64,000 nucleotides of DNA from an uncultured Mucilaginibacter sp. (GCF_913773635.1 NZ_CAJYGQ010000006.1:548859-612858), one strand, 5' to 3'. Shown: positions 53,472 through 63,600, counted from the first letter of the stretch. Program-made: numbers and translations. The notes: generated by a model from the sequence alone, not told the origin.

Positions 53472-55595
53472 TTATACAATAGGTAAGTCTATGTAGAATG
53501 TAGTACCGACGCCCAATATACTTTCAAACCATATAACGCCGTTGTTTTGCATTACCATGTCTCGGCATAGTATCAAGCCCAGGTGACTTCCTTTTTCTCC
53601 TTGTGTGCCGGTAGTCAACGTATGGTCGAGGTTAAAAACCTTATCCTGATCATCATCACTCATTCCCCGCCCGGTATCTTTGATAGATACTACTGCTCTG
53701 TCATCAATTATCTCTGCGTGAAAAGTGATACTATCGCCGGGATTACAAAACTTTACACTGTTTGAAAGCAGGTTACGTATAACCAGGCTAATCATATTTC
53801 TATCAGCAAATAAATTCACCGGCGTAGCAATGCTATGCTTAACATGCAAATTCTTTAATCCAATTTTAGTGGCATACAGTTGTATGTTTTCGTCAATGCA
53901 ATACCGCACATCGAAGTCTACCGGATTAATTTGTATTCCCTCAAACTGGCTTTTTGACCATTCAAGCAAATTATCGAGGAAGTTACCGGTGCTTAATATC
54001 GTATCTTCAAGTTTAATCAGTAATCCTGAAAGTTCCTTTTCGCCTATTTCACCATCATGATATATTTCCAACAGCGTTTGCAGTGTACTCAACGGACTGC
54101 GCAAATCATGAGATACTATAGAGAAAAACTTATTCTTAACATCATTTAAACGCTCCAGCTCTACATTTTGCCTGTGCGTTAAATCCATTTGTTCGTTTAA
54201 ATCGTGATTGAGCTTTTCGAGCGTAGTGTTAATTTGGGCTATTTCCTCTTTTTGTTTGGTGAGTAGTTTGTTGGCCGCATGTTTCTCAATATTACGACGG
54301 TATTGTACAATGAGAAGTAAACATACTGAGGCAAGAATAATAATAATGATGATAATAACGCTGCTGTATTTTTTTACCTGCGATTCATATCCTGTTATTT
54401 GCTTGGTAATTTGTTTATTATCAGCTGCAAGTTCGGCATTTTCAACCCTTATGCGGTTAAATTCGGTAAGAGTAACGTTCTTCAAAGCGTTTTCGGCCTG
54501 TATACTATCCTGGTTGGCTATATACCGCGATTGATATTGGAAGGCTTTTTCAATTTGATTACGCATTTTATACACCTCAACCAACTTTTGCAATGCATCC
54601 GCAATAGCAATTTTTGATTGTGCCGCCTGCGCAAGGTTCATGGCCAGCAATGCATGTTCTTCGGCATGTTCATCTTGTTGAAGAGCCAGGTACACATCGG
54701 CAACCATGGTGTGTGTAGTGGCCTCTTCAAATTTATCATGCAACGTGCGAAAACCAGTGATAGCAATATTGAAATGCCTTAATGCTTCGCTGTACTCCTT
54801 ACGTTTGTAAAACAACCTGCCTAAGCCTTTGCGAGATAGCGAACCACCATTAATATCTCCAACACTTTCTCTTATTTGCAGGCTTTGATTAAGATGACTC
54901 AATGCCTTAACAAATTGCCCCATCACCTGGTAACAGTTACCAAGCTCATAAAGTGCACTGCCTATACCTGCTTTATCACTAACGGCACTATAGCTTTTTA
55001 AAGCCTGCTGAAAATAGCTTTCGGCCAAGCTATACTGCTTCATTTCATAATATATAGAGCCAATGTTAACCAAACACTGATTTATGCCCCTGGTGTAAGC
55101 AATTTTCTTGTATACTTTGAGTGCCTTGATATTGTATTTTATAGATTCCTGTTCATCATCAAGCCTGTCGTAAGCGTACGCCATACAAGCCAAACTACGC
55201 CCCATGCCTAATTGATAGTTGATGCTTTTTGATTGATTATAGGCTACATCAAAATAATAAAGTGCACTATCAAGCTTACTTTGTATACCATACGAAATGC
55301 CCATATGTACATAAGCATCAGCATAAGCTTGCTTATTACCAAGTTTAGCGGCCAAATTTTGGTAAATATTTGCGTAGTAAAATTTCTTGTGTGGATCAAC
55401 TCCTGAATAAGCTTCGGTAAGTTGTTGCAGTAACGATAGCCTGGAAGAGTCGGGCATGGTTTGGCTCAACACCTTTTGCAGTGAGTCTACTTTTCGCTTT
55501 TGGGCAAAGCCGTAATTAGTCAGTACCGTTAGGCACAACACGATAATGTACCTAATACGGCCTGTGTAAAACTTACAGGTGTAGAAATTAAACAT
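53472..55595 (-). CDS. TPR-containing sensor histidine kinase (first)
   Basis: 707 aa. Signal segment near residues 15-32, TPR repeats (about 60-380), one transmembrane helix (SVIIIIIIILASVCLLLIVQ, about 410-430), coiled coil, then HisKA with SIVSHDLRSPLSTL (about residue 496) and HATPase with NLLSNSVKFCNP, DTGRGMSDDD and HLGLILCRDM. The TPR part should lie in the periplasm. No response regulator or DNA-binding output lies beside it. Convergence of input and partner is unknown. Confidence 0.93.
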   Translation of the reverse strand: MFNFYTCKFYTGRIRYIIVLCLTVLTNYGFAQKRKVDSLQKVLSQTMPDSSRLSLLQQLTEAYSGVDPHKKFYYANIYQNLAAKLGNKQAYADAYVHMGISYGIQSKLDSALYYFDVAYNQSKSINYQLGMGRSLACMAYAYDRLDDEQESIKYNIKALKVYKKIAYTRGINQCLVNIGSIYYEMKQYSLAESYFQQALKSYSAVSDKAGIGSALYELGNCYQVMGQFVKALSHLNQSLQIRESVGDINGGSLSRKGLGRLFYKRKEYSEALRHFNIAITGFRTLHDKFEEATTHTMVADVYLALQQDEHAEEHALLAMNLAQAAQSKIAIADALQKLVEVYKMRNQIEKAFQYQSRYIANQDSIQAENALKNVTLTEFNRIRVENAELAADNKQITKQITGYESQVKKYSSVIIIIIIILASVCLLLIVQYRRNIEKHAANKLLTKQKEEIAQINTTLEKLNHDLNEQMDLTHRQNVELERLNDVKNKFFSIVSHDLRSPLSTLQTLLEIYHDGEIGEKELSGLLIKLEDTILSTGNFLDNLLEWSKSQFEGIQINPVDFDVRYCIDENIQLYATKIGLKNLHVKHSIATPVNLFADRNMISLVIRNLLSNSVKFCNPGDSITFHAEIIDDRAVVSIKDTGRGMSDDDQDKVFNLDHTLTTGTQGEKGSHLGLILCRDMVMQNNGVIWFESILGVGTTFYIDLPIV

Positions 55596-55779
55596 AGGGG
55601 TTAACCAAATATAGCAGGTTAAACTCCTTTATACGATATTTAATTATAATTAGTTGCTTATTAAATATTTAGCAGCTTTATGTCGATATAATTCTACGTG
55701 AGAACTCTATATTACACAACGTATATATAGGGCTTCAAAATATACACCCCCACATATAATAGTTGGTTTCTGTTAACTT

Positions 55780-56853
55780 TTATACAGTTAGGTTGGTGTT
55801 TATTTGTCCTTTTGCTTTGGCACGCATAGGTTTAACGTATAGTTCATCAACCAAAATCATAACAATGGCTAATAACGGAACAGCCAGAATAATACCAAGC
55901 GCTCCTGATAAAGTTCCCATTAGTATTTGACTGATAATGGTAAGTGCAGGCGGCATATTAATTAACTTTTTTTGTATGATAGGAGTTATAATGTTACCAA
56001 CAATGGTTTGAGTTACAATGTACATTAACGCTACTATTATAGCAGTATTAGTACTAATGGTTAAAGCCAGTAACACGCCCGGAATCATTGCTGCAGCCGT
56101 ACCAAAGTTGGGTATAATACGCAATACACCAGCAATTAGTGCCAGCACCAGGGCAACGGGTAAATCCATAAATGTGAAGCATATGGTTAGCATAACGGTA
56201 ACCAGTACTGTAGCCAACAGGGTGCCTTTTAGCCAGCCTTTTAATGACAAGCTGATACGGTTAATTACGTATAAACCCATAAACTTTTTGTTTTCGGGCA
56301 ATAACAGTAAAATTCCGTCTTTGTATATAGAAGGGTTGACCGAAAAAAATATGCCTAAAAAAAGTATGATATAAATATTTCCTAATACGCCAAAGCTTGT
56401 GCTAAAAAATGATTGCGCGGTATCCATCATTTTTTGGTTGCTGTTTCGTCCGTTAAAGTACTCAAGCACCTTGTGTCCTAAAGGATCTTTTGAAAGCTTG
56501 GCCTGGAAGTTACTGATGGTATGTGGAAGGCTATCACTTAGTTGCGAAACTTGTGTTGCAATTTTAGTTCCCATAAACCACAGTGATATTGCAAGTAAGG
56601 CAAAAGTACCGCACACCGAAATAATCATGGCCCATTTACGACTTAAGCGGGTTTTACGTTCTATTAAATCGCCCAGTCCGTGAAAGTAAACGGATACTAA
56701 TGTACCGCAAAGCACCATCAGCAATAAGTTGAATGCTACACGGGCTATTAGTATTATAATTACGAGCAATGCAATTATGGCTACCGTTTGCCATACCTTT
56801 TGTATGTAAGTGAGTTCCTTTTGAGTAGTGTGCTCTGTTTTATTCTTGATCAT
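55780..56853 (-). CDS. AI-2E family transporter
   Basis: 357 aa with about eight transmembrane helices. Family landmarks are the N-terminal pair of helices (VAIIALLVIIILIARVAF), the long central region, and the C-terminal LALIAGVLRIIPNFGTAAAMIPGVLLAL and IITPIIQKKLINMPPALTII. The family (UPF0118/TqsA/YdiK) exports autoinducer-2 or, in some members, Na+/protons; the substrate here is unknown. Monocistronic. Confidence 0.93.
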   Translation of the reverse strand: MIKNKTEHTTQKELTYIQKVWQTVAIIALLVIIILIARVAFNLLLMVLCGTLVSVYFHGLGDLIERKTRLSRKWAMIISVCGTFALLAISLWFMGTKIATQVSQLSDSLPHTISNFQAKLSKDPLGHKVLEYFNGRNSNQKMMDTAQSFFSTSFGVLGNIYIILFLGIFFSVNPSIYKDGILLLLPENKKFMGLYVINRISLSLKGWLKGTLLATVLVTVMLTICFTFMDLPVALVLALIAGVLRIIPNFGTAAAMIPGVLLALTISTNTAIIVALMYIVTQTIVGNIITPIIQKKLINMPPALTIISQILMGTLSGALGIILAVPLLAIVMILVDELYVKPMRAKAKGQINTNLTV

Positions 56854-57049
56854 GTAAATATGTGCCAGGAGTTAAGCTAAAGACAGTTTGCATTCCTAAA
56901 TGTTTTATAAGTTAATTCGCGTTAGTCATGACTTCACTCGTTGAATTTTATCCATACAAGTTTGCATTAGTGCAGATATAAAGATTCTATTGCAGGCTTA
57001 AGCAACTTTCTCAATGTTAAAATGTAAATAAATTTAACAACACTTATTT

Positions 57050-58156
57050 ATGAATACAGACAGCTTGTTCAGGCCGTTTAGCTTGAAATCTTTAAACATA
57101 CCCAACAGAATAGTGATGGCGCCCATGACGCGATCATTCTCGCCAAACGGCATACCAACCAACACTGTAGCCGAGTACTACGCTAAACGTGCAGAAGGCG
57201 AAGTTGGCCTTATATTGTCAGAAGGAACGGTAATCAATCGTTCATCATCATCAAATGAGCCAAACGTGCCGCACTTTTACGGCAATGAAGCGTTGGCTGG
57301 TTGGCAAAATGTAATTAATGCCGTTCATGCTGCGGGTGGAGCTATGGGGCCGCAAATATGGCACATGGGTGTTATGAACAATCATGCGTCGGGATGGACA
57401 CCGCCCAAGCCATTTGAAGGTCCGTCGGGGTTAAACAACCCAAACCTTAAAAACGGTGTAGCAATGACAGAGAATGATATTACCGATACTATTGAGGCAT
57501 TTGGCCAGGCTGCTGCAGATGCAAAGCGTTTAGGGTTTGATACTCTTGAATTGCATGGTGCACATGGTTATTTGATTGATCAGTTTTTTTGGGATGCAAC
57601 TAACCTTCGTACGGACGCATGGGGCGGCAAAACCCTCACTGAACGCAGCCGTTTTGCCATTGAAGTTATAAAGGAAGTACGCAAGCAGGTTGGTGACGAC
57701 TTTGCTGTAATATTACGCCTGTCGCAATGGAAAGGCACAGCGTATGACAACAAACTGGCAGCTACTCCTCAAGAGTTAGAAGCCTGGCTTAACCCTTTGG
57801 CTGATGCAGGCGTAGATATATTCCATTGCTCGCAGCGCCGTTTTTGGGAACCTGAGTTTGAAGAAAACGACCTTAACTTTGCGGGGTGGGCAAAAAAGGT
57901 AACCGGTAAAGCAACTATTACTGTAGGATCAGTTGGATTAACCGGTGAGTTTCTAGCTGCATTTGCCGGCGAAAGCTCACAGCCAAGTTCATTAGATGAA
58001 TTATTACGAAGGATGGACCGCGGTGATTTTGACCTGGTTGCCGTTGGTCGTCCGCTTTTGTCAGATCCGCAATGGGTGAAGAAAATTCGTGAGCAACGCA
58101 CTGATGAGCTAAAAGGCTTTACCAAAGATGCCTTAGCTAAACTGGTGCTGGAATAA
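57050..58156 (+). CDS. NADH:flavin oxidoreductase of the old yellow enzyme family
   Basis: 368 aa FMN-binding TIM barrel. Visible family motifs are NRIVMAPMTRSF near the start, the substrate histidines in ELHGAHGYLIDQFFWDATN, and the C-terminal FMN-phosphate motif VAVGRPLLSDPQW. It reduces activated C=C bonds of enones with NAD(P)H. A separate unit with its own terminator; the physiological substrate is not evident. Confidence 0.93.
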   Translation: MNTDSLFRPFSLKSLNIPNRIVMAPMTRSFSPNGIPTNTVAEYYAKRAEGEVGLILSEGTVINRSSSSNEPNVPHFYGNEALAGWQNVINAVHAAGGAMGPQIWHMGVMNNHASGWTPPKPFEGPSGLNNPNLKNGVAMTENDITDTIEAFGQAAADAKRLGFDTLELHGAHGYLIDQFFWDATNLRTDAWGGKTLTERSRFAIEVIKEVRKQVGDDFAVILRLSQWKGTAYDNKLAATPQELEAWLNPLADAGVDIFHCSQRRFWEPEFEENDLNFAGWAKKVTGKATITVGSVGLTGEFLAAFAGESSQPSSLDELLRRMDRGDFDLVAVGRPLLSDPQWVKKIREQRTDELKGFTKDALAKLVLE

Positions 58157-58173
58157 GCAGTGACACTACACCA

Positions 58174-58210
58174 TCAATAAAGGCCGCAAAAAAGTTGCGG
58201 CCTTTATTGA
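58174..58210 (+). terminator. Terminator with perfect 16-bp stem
   Basis: TCAATAAAGGCCGCAA (58174-58189) pairs exactly with TTGCGGCCTTTATTGA (58195-58210), loop AAAAG. It lies between convergent genes and has A/T flanks on both sides. Confidence 0.9.
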
Positions 58211-58261
58211 TAAAAATTGTGCTGCTTTAAGGCTGTGAAACAAACACATTTGAATAAAATA

Positions 58262-60280
58262 CTAATCGGCGGCAGGCAATTCTACATAAAAGGTTGTGCC
58301 TTCTCCCAAAGTACTAGTAAGCCAAATTTTACCATTGTGCATATCAATAATTCTTTTTGATATTGAGAGGCCTAAACCAAATGGCTGCTCCCCTCCTGTT
58401 CCAACTCTTTTAGCAGGTGTAAACATTTCAAAAATACTCTCCTGATCTTTAGCAGGTACACCAATTCCTTTATCAGCAATTGATATGATTACTTTGTTAT
58501 CACTCTTTGTTATAGCAACCTTAATAGAAGTTTTCTCGTGGCTGAACTTTATAGCGTTAACGATCAGATTATTGAACACCCGCCAAATTTTTTCATGATT
58601 GATGTAAGCCATTACACTTTCTTGATCACTTGTAAATTCAATTTCCTGCTGTTTTTCATCAGCCTTAAACTGCAACAGCTCAACAGAATCAAACAGGAGA
58701 TTTTTTATATCAATAAGCTCCACCTTTAATTCTTCATTTTCATTGGCTAACCCCGATTTTAACAACTCGTTAATCATTTCCATGGTATGGATACCGGTTG
58801 TTTCAATTAAATGAAGCATATGCCTGCTTTCATCGCTAAACTCATCTTCACCAAGTAAAATAGCGGCCAAACCTGTCATGCCCGATAATGGATTTCGTAA
58901 ATCATGCGCCATTACCCGCATAATTCTTATGTAGTTTTGATTTACTCGCTCAAGCTCAGTAAGGGTATGTTCAAGCCTTTCATTTTGTAGTGCCGCTTCT
59001 TTGTTTGCCTTCTGGCTCCTTTTCAAACTACGGTTTATAAGTACAATTATCACAATTGACAGTAATGCAATTACCACACTACCCGCCAAAAAAATTTTTT
59101 TAAGCTTATTTTTTTGCGAAAGCTTAATTACGGTTTGCTGCTGTGCCAATGAGTTCAGCTCTCTATTTACATCAAGCTTGTATAAATTAGCCGATACACT
59201 TTCAAGCGAATCTTTTAAATGGATGTAGGTGTTTTGATAACCATAGGCTCCGTCTTTATTACCTTTAGCAAACAAAAATTGCGCATACATTTTATTCCAG
59301 CCTACCTCAATATCCAAATTTTGCTTACTGTATTTTTTTAATCTGGTTTTGCTTTGTTCAAAGGCTGCAGCGGCCTTATCAAACTGCTTTTTGCGCGTGT
59401 ACAGATCAGCCAGCTTTAAGTAAGGAGGAATTTTAATGCCATCAACTTCTTTTAAAGGCAATTGCACAGCCTTGAGCAGGTATAGCTCAGCATGCTTTAA
59501 ATCGTTTTTACTTAGGTAAAGGCCGCCAAGATTATCAAAAACAGCAATGCTTGCAGCATTAACATCAATGCCTTTTGATTTTGCCGTATCTATAAGTTTT
59601 AAATCTTTCAGATAAAAATATTCGGCACTATCTAACATCAATGACTTTTGGTAGGAAATGCCGGTATTGTTAAGTACTCCCTGCAACGTGTAAAACTGCT
59701 TTTGGAATGAATATCGGTTGCCGCATTGCATAATCAGGTTATAACTGTTTGACCACAGCCTTGCCGCCTGCCTGAAGTTTTTTTGCTTGTAATAAATGTT
59801 AGCCATTTTAACCGACAGGTAGCCGTCATCGCAGTTGCCGTTGTTAAGTATTTGTTTGGCTTTGTAATAATATTTAAGTGCGGTGTTATATTGCTTTAGG
59901 TTTACACTAGCCTCACCTTTGCATAACAGCGCTTTGTAGTACTGATTTGGGTATTGCTTTTTGCGGGCGTCGGTTGAGAAGAAAGCCATGGCGCTATCGG
60001 CGTAACGATTTCGCAACTCAAAATCAATTTCCCATTGTGCCAAAAAACAATAATAATCCGTAACAGCCGGACTTGAGTCTTTAATCAGGGGACGAATCTT
60101 TTTTAAATTTCTAATCCCGCTATCGCCTTTCGACACTGTCATCAGGCTGTCGGTTAGTCTTAGTTGCTTGTCAATGTCAACGTCCGGACTTGATACCTGT
60201 TCTTTACATGACATCCAGGTTAAGATGGAAGTAAAGGACATAATGATGCATACGCACCGGGAGTAGTATGAAAACTTCAT
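58262..60280 (-). CDS. TPR-containing sensor histidine kinase (second)
   Basis: About 672 aa. A lipobox-like WMSC occurs at the end of the signal segment, so the N-terminus may be lipidated. TPR region to about residue 390, transmembrane helix (IFLAGSVVIALLSIVIIVLI), then HisKA with RVMAHDLRNPLSGMTG (His about residue 457) and HATPase with NLIVNAIKFSHE, DKGIGVPAKD and PFGLGLSISKRI. Same architecture as the 53.5-kb kinase but with weak similarity in the sensor part. No response regulator adjacent. ATG 60280 is preferred over GTG 60286. Confidence 0.93.
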   Translation of the reverse strand: MKFSYYSRCVCIIMSFTSILTWMSCKEQVSSPDVDIDKQLRLTDSLMTVSKGDSGIRNLKKIRPLIKDSSPAVTDYYCFLAQWEIDFELRNRYADSAMAFFSTDARKKQYPNQYYKALLCKGEASVNLKQYNTALKYYYKAKQILNNGNCDDGYLSVKMANIYYKQKNFRQAARLWSNSYNLIMQCGNRYSFQKQFYTLQGVLNNTGISYQKSLMLDSAEYFYLKDLKLIDTAKSKGIDVNAASIAVFDNLGGLYLSKNDLKHAELYLLKAVQLPLKEVDGIKIPPYLKLADLYTRKKQFDKAAAAFEQSKTRLKKYSKQNLDIEVGWNKMYAQFLFAKGNKDGAYGYQNTYIHLKDSLESVSANLYKLDVNRELNSLAQQQTVIKLSQKNKLKKIFLAGSVVIALLSIVIIVLINRSLKRSQKANKEAALQNERLEHTLTELERVNQNYIRIMRVMAHDLRNPLSGMTGLAAILLGEDEFSDESRHMLHLIETTGIHTMEMINELLKSGLANENEELKVELIDIKNLLFDSVELLQFKADEKQQEIEFTSDQESVMAYINHEKIWRVFNNLIVNAIKFSHEKTSIKVAITKSDNKVIISIADKGIGVPAKDQESIFEMFTPAKRVGTGGEQPFGLGLSISKRIIDMHNGKIWLTSTLGEGTTFYVELPAAD

Positions 60281-60408
60281 CAGCACTTATCGGTTACCAA
60301 TTTAATTGCAATTTGGGAGGAAAGATAGGCAAAAGTATTTTTTTGGGGTAATTTAGGGTAAAATTGGTATAAATGAGTATTAAAATATTGCTGTTAGATT
60401 TACCTTAT

Positions 60409-60450
60409 GTTTGAATTTTGCAATCATTTGTTTGCAAATTGCAATTGCTT
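60409..60450 (+). promoter_or_regulatory. Candidate AraC operator upstream of the araC-type gene
   Basis: GTTTGAATTTTGCAAT (60409-60424) is followed by TTTGCAAATTGCAATTGC, giving several TTGCAA half-sites within about 45 bases. The same 16-mer stands before the SDR gene at 62623-62638. An AraC dimer could bind here and control its own gene. Confidence 0.5.
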
Positions 60451-60493
60451 GAAATTTGCAACCTGTAAATTTGAATTATGAAAATTTGCAATT

Positions 60494-61399
60494 ATGAGCA
60501 AGGCTGAAACTTTAGAGGATTTTTACCAGCATAAATTCAACTACCTGCCGCAAAACCTGCAACAGGACATCGGCCATTTCAACGTATTTAAAACCGAGGA
60601 TTGCTATAAACCTGATGCCAAACCCATTGTTTATGCACGCCGCGACTTTTACAAGGTAAGCCTATCAAAAGGGCATTACCGCTTCCACTACGCTGATAAA
60701 AGTATTGAGGTGAATGGTTTTACGCTTATATTTTTTAATCCGCAGGTACCTTATACAGTTGAAAACCTGTCTGACGAGCGCTCGGGATACTTTTGTATTT
60801 TTTCCAAATCATTTTTTGCCGATAAGCTGCGCGGTACATTGAGCGATTTGCCGATGTATGCACCCGGCGGAAAGCCCGCTTATATACTCACAGAAGAGCA
60901 ATTTGGCCAGGCAGGTGACATATTTAAACGCATGTTGGAGGAGATCAATTCTGACTACGCCTTTAAGTATGATTTAATACGCAACTATTTAACTGAGCTT
61001 ACTCACTTCGCCCTGAAAACGCGTCCGCAAGAAAGTTTATACCAGCATCCTGATGCGAAGTCGCGCATTACAGCTGTGTTTACTGAACTACTTGAGCGTC
61101 AGTTTCCTATTGAAACGCCATCTCAAAGATTCACCATGCGGTCGGCCAAAGATTTTGCTTCGCAACTTGCGGTACACGTTAACCACCTTAACCGCGCAAT
61201 TAAGGAAACCACCGGTAAAACTACCACAGATTTAATTGCCGAACGTGTAACCTCTGAAGCAAAATCACTGCTTCGCCACACCAATTGGAACGTATCTGAA
61301 ATTGGTTATTGCCTTGGGTTTGAAGAACCTGCTCATTTTAATAACTTCTTCAAAAAACAAACCCAGGTTACGCCTACAAAGTTCAGGCTAGCAGCTTAA
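60494..61399 (+). CDS. AraC family transcriptional regulator
   Basis: 301 aa. The N-terminal cupin-like sensing domain (residues about 45-120, FYKVSLSKGHYRFHYADKSI) binds a small molecule. The C-terminal double HTH (about 205-300) ends with EIGYCLGFEEPAHFNNFFKK and TPTKFRL, typical of AraC regulators. The upstream region holds repeated TTTGCAA words. Probable targets are its own promoter and the SDR gene at 62.7 kb. Confidence 0.93.
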   Translation: MSKAETLEDFYQHKFNYLPQNLQQDIGHFNVFKTEDCYKPDAKPIVYARRDFYKVSLSKGHYRFHYADKSIEVNGFTLIFFNPQVPYTVENLSDERSGYFCIFSKSFFADKLRGTLSDLPMYAPGGKPAYILTEEQFGQAGDIFKRMLEEINSDYAFKYDLIRNYLTELTHFALKTRPQESLYQHPDAKSRITAVFTELLERQFPIETPSQRFTMRSAKDFASQLAVHVNHLNRAIKETTGKTTTDLIAERVTSEAKSLLRHTNWNVSEIGYCLGFEEPAHFNNFFKKQTQVTPTKFRLAA

Positions 61400-61492
61400 T
61401 TGAGTGCGATTATCGATATTGTTGACCTTTGGCAATTCATTTTTACTTCAAACTAAAGTTGATTTTGCTTAAATGGAAAACTATATTTGATT

Positions 61493-62491
61493 ATGGACGC
61501 AACTTTCAATGCACTTGTGATTAGTGAAAATGCCGGGCAGTATGTTCAAAAAATCAAACAGATCGCCATAGACAAACTGCCGGATAATGACCTACTTATA
61601 AAAGTTCATTACTCATCGGTTAATTACAAAGATGCATTGTCTTCGTCGGGCAATAAGGGTGTAACTAAACACTACCCCCATGTGCCCGGTGTTGACGCGG
61701 CCGGAGTTGTAATTGAATCTAAGAGTGCATTGTTCAAAACCGGTGATGAGGTAATTGTTACCGGTTACGACTTAGGTATGGACACCTGGGGTGGCTTTGG
61801 CGAATACATAAGCATTCCCGCAGCATGGGCAGTTCCGTTACCCAAAGGCTTATCTTTGTATGAATCCATGATATATGGGACAGCTGGCTTCACTGCTGCT
61901 CTCTCTGTTTACCAGATTATTAACGCAGGCATTACACCTTCAAAGGGCGAAATTGCCGTTAGTGGTGCAACCGGCGGTGTAGGCAGTATTGCTGTTGCTA
62001 TACTTAACAAGATTGGGTTTAATACTACAGCAATTTCAGGCAAAAATGATCCGGATTTTTTAAATAAAATACTTGGAGCCAGACAATTTATCAGCAGGGA
62101 AGAATTTGTTAATAAGCACAATAGCAGGGCATTGCATACGCCTATCTTCGCCGCGGGTGTAGATACTGTTGGTGGTGAAGTGCTATCAGGAATTATAAAG
62201 TCCGTACAATATAGCGGCGTGGTAACCTGCTGCGGCATGGTGGCCTCCCCTGAGTTATTAACCAGCATTTTTCCTTTTATACTTCGTGGCGTGTGCCTTA
62301 CAGGCATTGATTCGGTACAGGCCCCGATGTCGCACCGCATTCAAATATGGCAATTGATGGCCAGCGGCTGGAAGCCAGCAAACTTAACACAGCTTTCCAC
62401 TCAGATAACTCTCGAACAACTCCCTGATGCACTTAACCAAATTTTAAAAGGACAGGCTAAAGGTCGCTTTGTATTAAAGCACAATGTTTGA
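61493..62491 (+). CDS. YhdH/YhfP-type quinone oxidoreductase
   Basis: About 332 aa, MDR zinc-free alcohol-dehydrogenase fold. LIKVHYSSVNYKDALSSSG and HVPGVDAAGVV are the YhdH/AcuI family marks. The nucleotide motif is VSGATGGVGSIAVAIL (about residues 158-173). Members reduce acrylyl-CoA or quinones with NADPH. The ATG at 61493 lies 94 bases after the AraC gene; a TTG at 61487 is in frame. Possibly in the AraC regulon, though the shared operator is not seen directly before it. Confidence 0.92.
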   Translation: MDATFNALVISENAGQYVQKIKQIAIDKLPDNDLLIKVHYSSVNYKDALSSSGNKGVTKHYPHVPGVDAAGVVIESKSALFKTGDEVIVTGYDLGMDTWGGFGEYISIPAAWAVPLPKGLSLYESMIYGTAGFTAALSVYQIINAGITPSKGEIAVSGATGGVGSIAVAILNKIGFNTTAISGKNDPDFLNKILGARQFISREEFVNKHNSRALHTPIFAAGVDTVGGEVLSGIIKSVQYSGVVTCCGMVASPELLTSIFPFILRGVCLTGIDSVQAPMSHRIQIWQLMASGWKPANLTQLSTQITLEQLPDALNQILKGQAKGRFVLKHNV

Positions 62492-62622
62492 TCTATTAAA
62501 TTCTTTCTGAATTTATCCTATTTTATCCCGCTTTACCCTTTTACTACCTTGACAGTTTGTTTAGGCTTTCGCCTAAATGCTGGTACATTTTAAGATGTAT
62601 TTGGTAGATGAACCTATACTTA

Positions 62623-62638
62623 GTTTGAATTTTGCAAT
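62623..62638 (+). promoter_or_regulatory. Second copy of the 16-nt AraC-type operator
   Basis: Exact repeat of the 16-mer found at 60409-60424, followed 16 bases later by another half-like TGCAAA. It lies about 80 bases upstream of the SDR ATG, and 42 bases before its -7 box. Confidence 0.5.
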
Positions 62639-62679
62639 AATCGGGTTGATTTATGCAAACGGTTACTTTTTGCCTAATG

Positions 62680-62687
62680 TACTTTTG
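62680..62687 (+). promoter_or_regulatory. -7 box of SDR gene (TACTTTTG)
   Basis: Exact TAnnTTTG match, 31 bases before the ATG and just downstream of the putative AraC site. The -33 element is not obvious, as expected for an activated promoter. Confidence 0.5.
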
Positions 62688-62717
62688 TGTTATTAAATAA
62701 ACACAAATAACAAGGCT

Positions 62718-63557
62718 ATGAAAACAAATAAAGTATGGTTTATTACAGGTGCTTCTAAAGGTTTTGGTTTAAGCCTGGTAAAACAATTACTAGCACAAGG
62801 GCAGCCGGTAGCGGCTACCTCACGTATTATAAATGATCTTAAACAAGCAGTTGGTACCAACTCATCGTTGTTTTTACCGTTACAAGTAGAGTTGGCGAAT
62901 GAGGAAAGCGTAAAAAATGCCATTGCTGAAACGCACAATACATTTGGCCGCATTGATGTTGTGGTTAACAACGCCGGATACGGTATTGGAGGAAGTATTG
63001 AGGAGCTAACCGATGAAGAAACCCGCCACAGCTTTGATGTAAATGTATTTGGCACATTAAACGTAATACGTAAGGTAATGCCTTATCTGCGCGAGCAAAA
63101 ATCAGGACACATTATAAATTTATCATCAATTGCCGGAATTGCACCAGGCATGGGTTGGGCAGTGTATGCGGCCGCCAAGTTTTCAGTGATAGGTTTGTCG
63201 GAAGTATTATGGCAAGACGTTAAAGACTTTGGTATTAACGTAACCGTTGTGGCTCCGGGTGCATTTCGTACCAGCTTTTTAACACCCGAATCGTTGGTGC
63301 TGGCCAAAAACCCTATTGATGAATACACCGCGGTACATGATGTACATGCAAGGTATTTGCAAATGGATGGTAAACAAGCTGGCGATCCGGAGAAGGGTGC
63401 AAAAGCTTTAATTGACCTTGCCTACGAGGAAAACCCTCCGCTTTACCTACTCTTAGGAAGCGATGCGTATGACCGTGCTATGTCTAAGCTTGAACAGCTT
63501 GAGAAAGAATTTAGACTCAATGAGGAGCTAAGTAAGTCAATGGCCTACCACGGCTAA
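62718..63557 (+). CDS. SDR family oxidoreductase
   Basis: 279 aa. Cofactor motif TGASKGFG at about 10-17, NNAGYGIGG, then the catalytic S and YAAAKF (Y-x-x-x-K), and a C-terminal extension typical of the group with GFGLSLV. The C-terminal part ends with SKLEQLEKEFRLNEELSKS. The substrate is unknown. Its promoter region carries the 16-nt sequence also present before the araC-type gene. Confidence 0.93.
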   Translation: MKTNKVWFITGASKGFGLSLVKQLLAQGQPVAATSRIINDLKQAVGTNSSLFLPLQVELANEESVKNAIAETHNTFGRIDVVVNNAGYGIGGSIEELTDEETRHSFDVNVFGTLNVIRKVMPYLREQKSGHIINLSSIAGIAPGMGWAVYAAAKFSVIGLSEVLWQDVKDFGINVTVVAPGAFRTSFLTPESLVLAKNPIDEYTAVHDVHARYLQMDGKQAGDPEKGAKALIDLAYEENPPLYLLLGSDAYDRAMSKLEQLEKEFRLNEELSKSMAYHG

Positions 63558-63600
63558 AACGCGTTGAACTTCCAATAAATGCAATCATCTCTTATAATTT

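Noticed and set aside
60421..60494. TTTGCAA repeats as a short CRISPR-like array
   Set aside because: Units are 6-8 bases, irregularly spaced, with no spacers and no cas genes. Better read as regulator half-sites.
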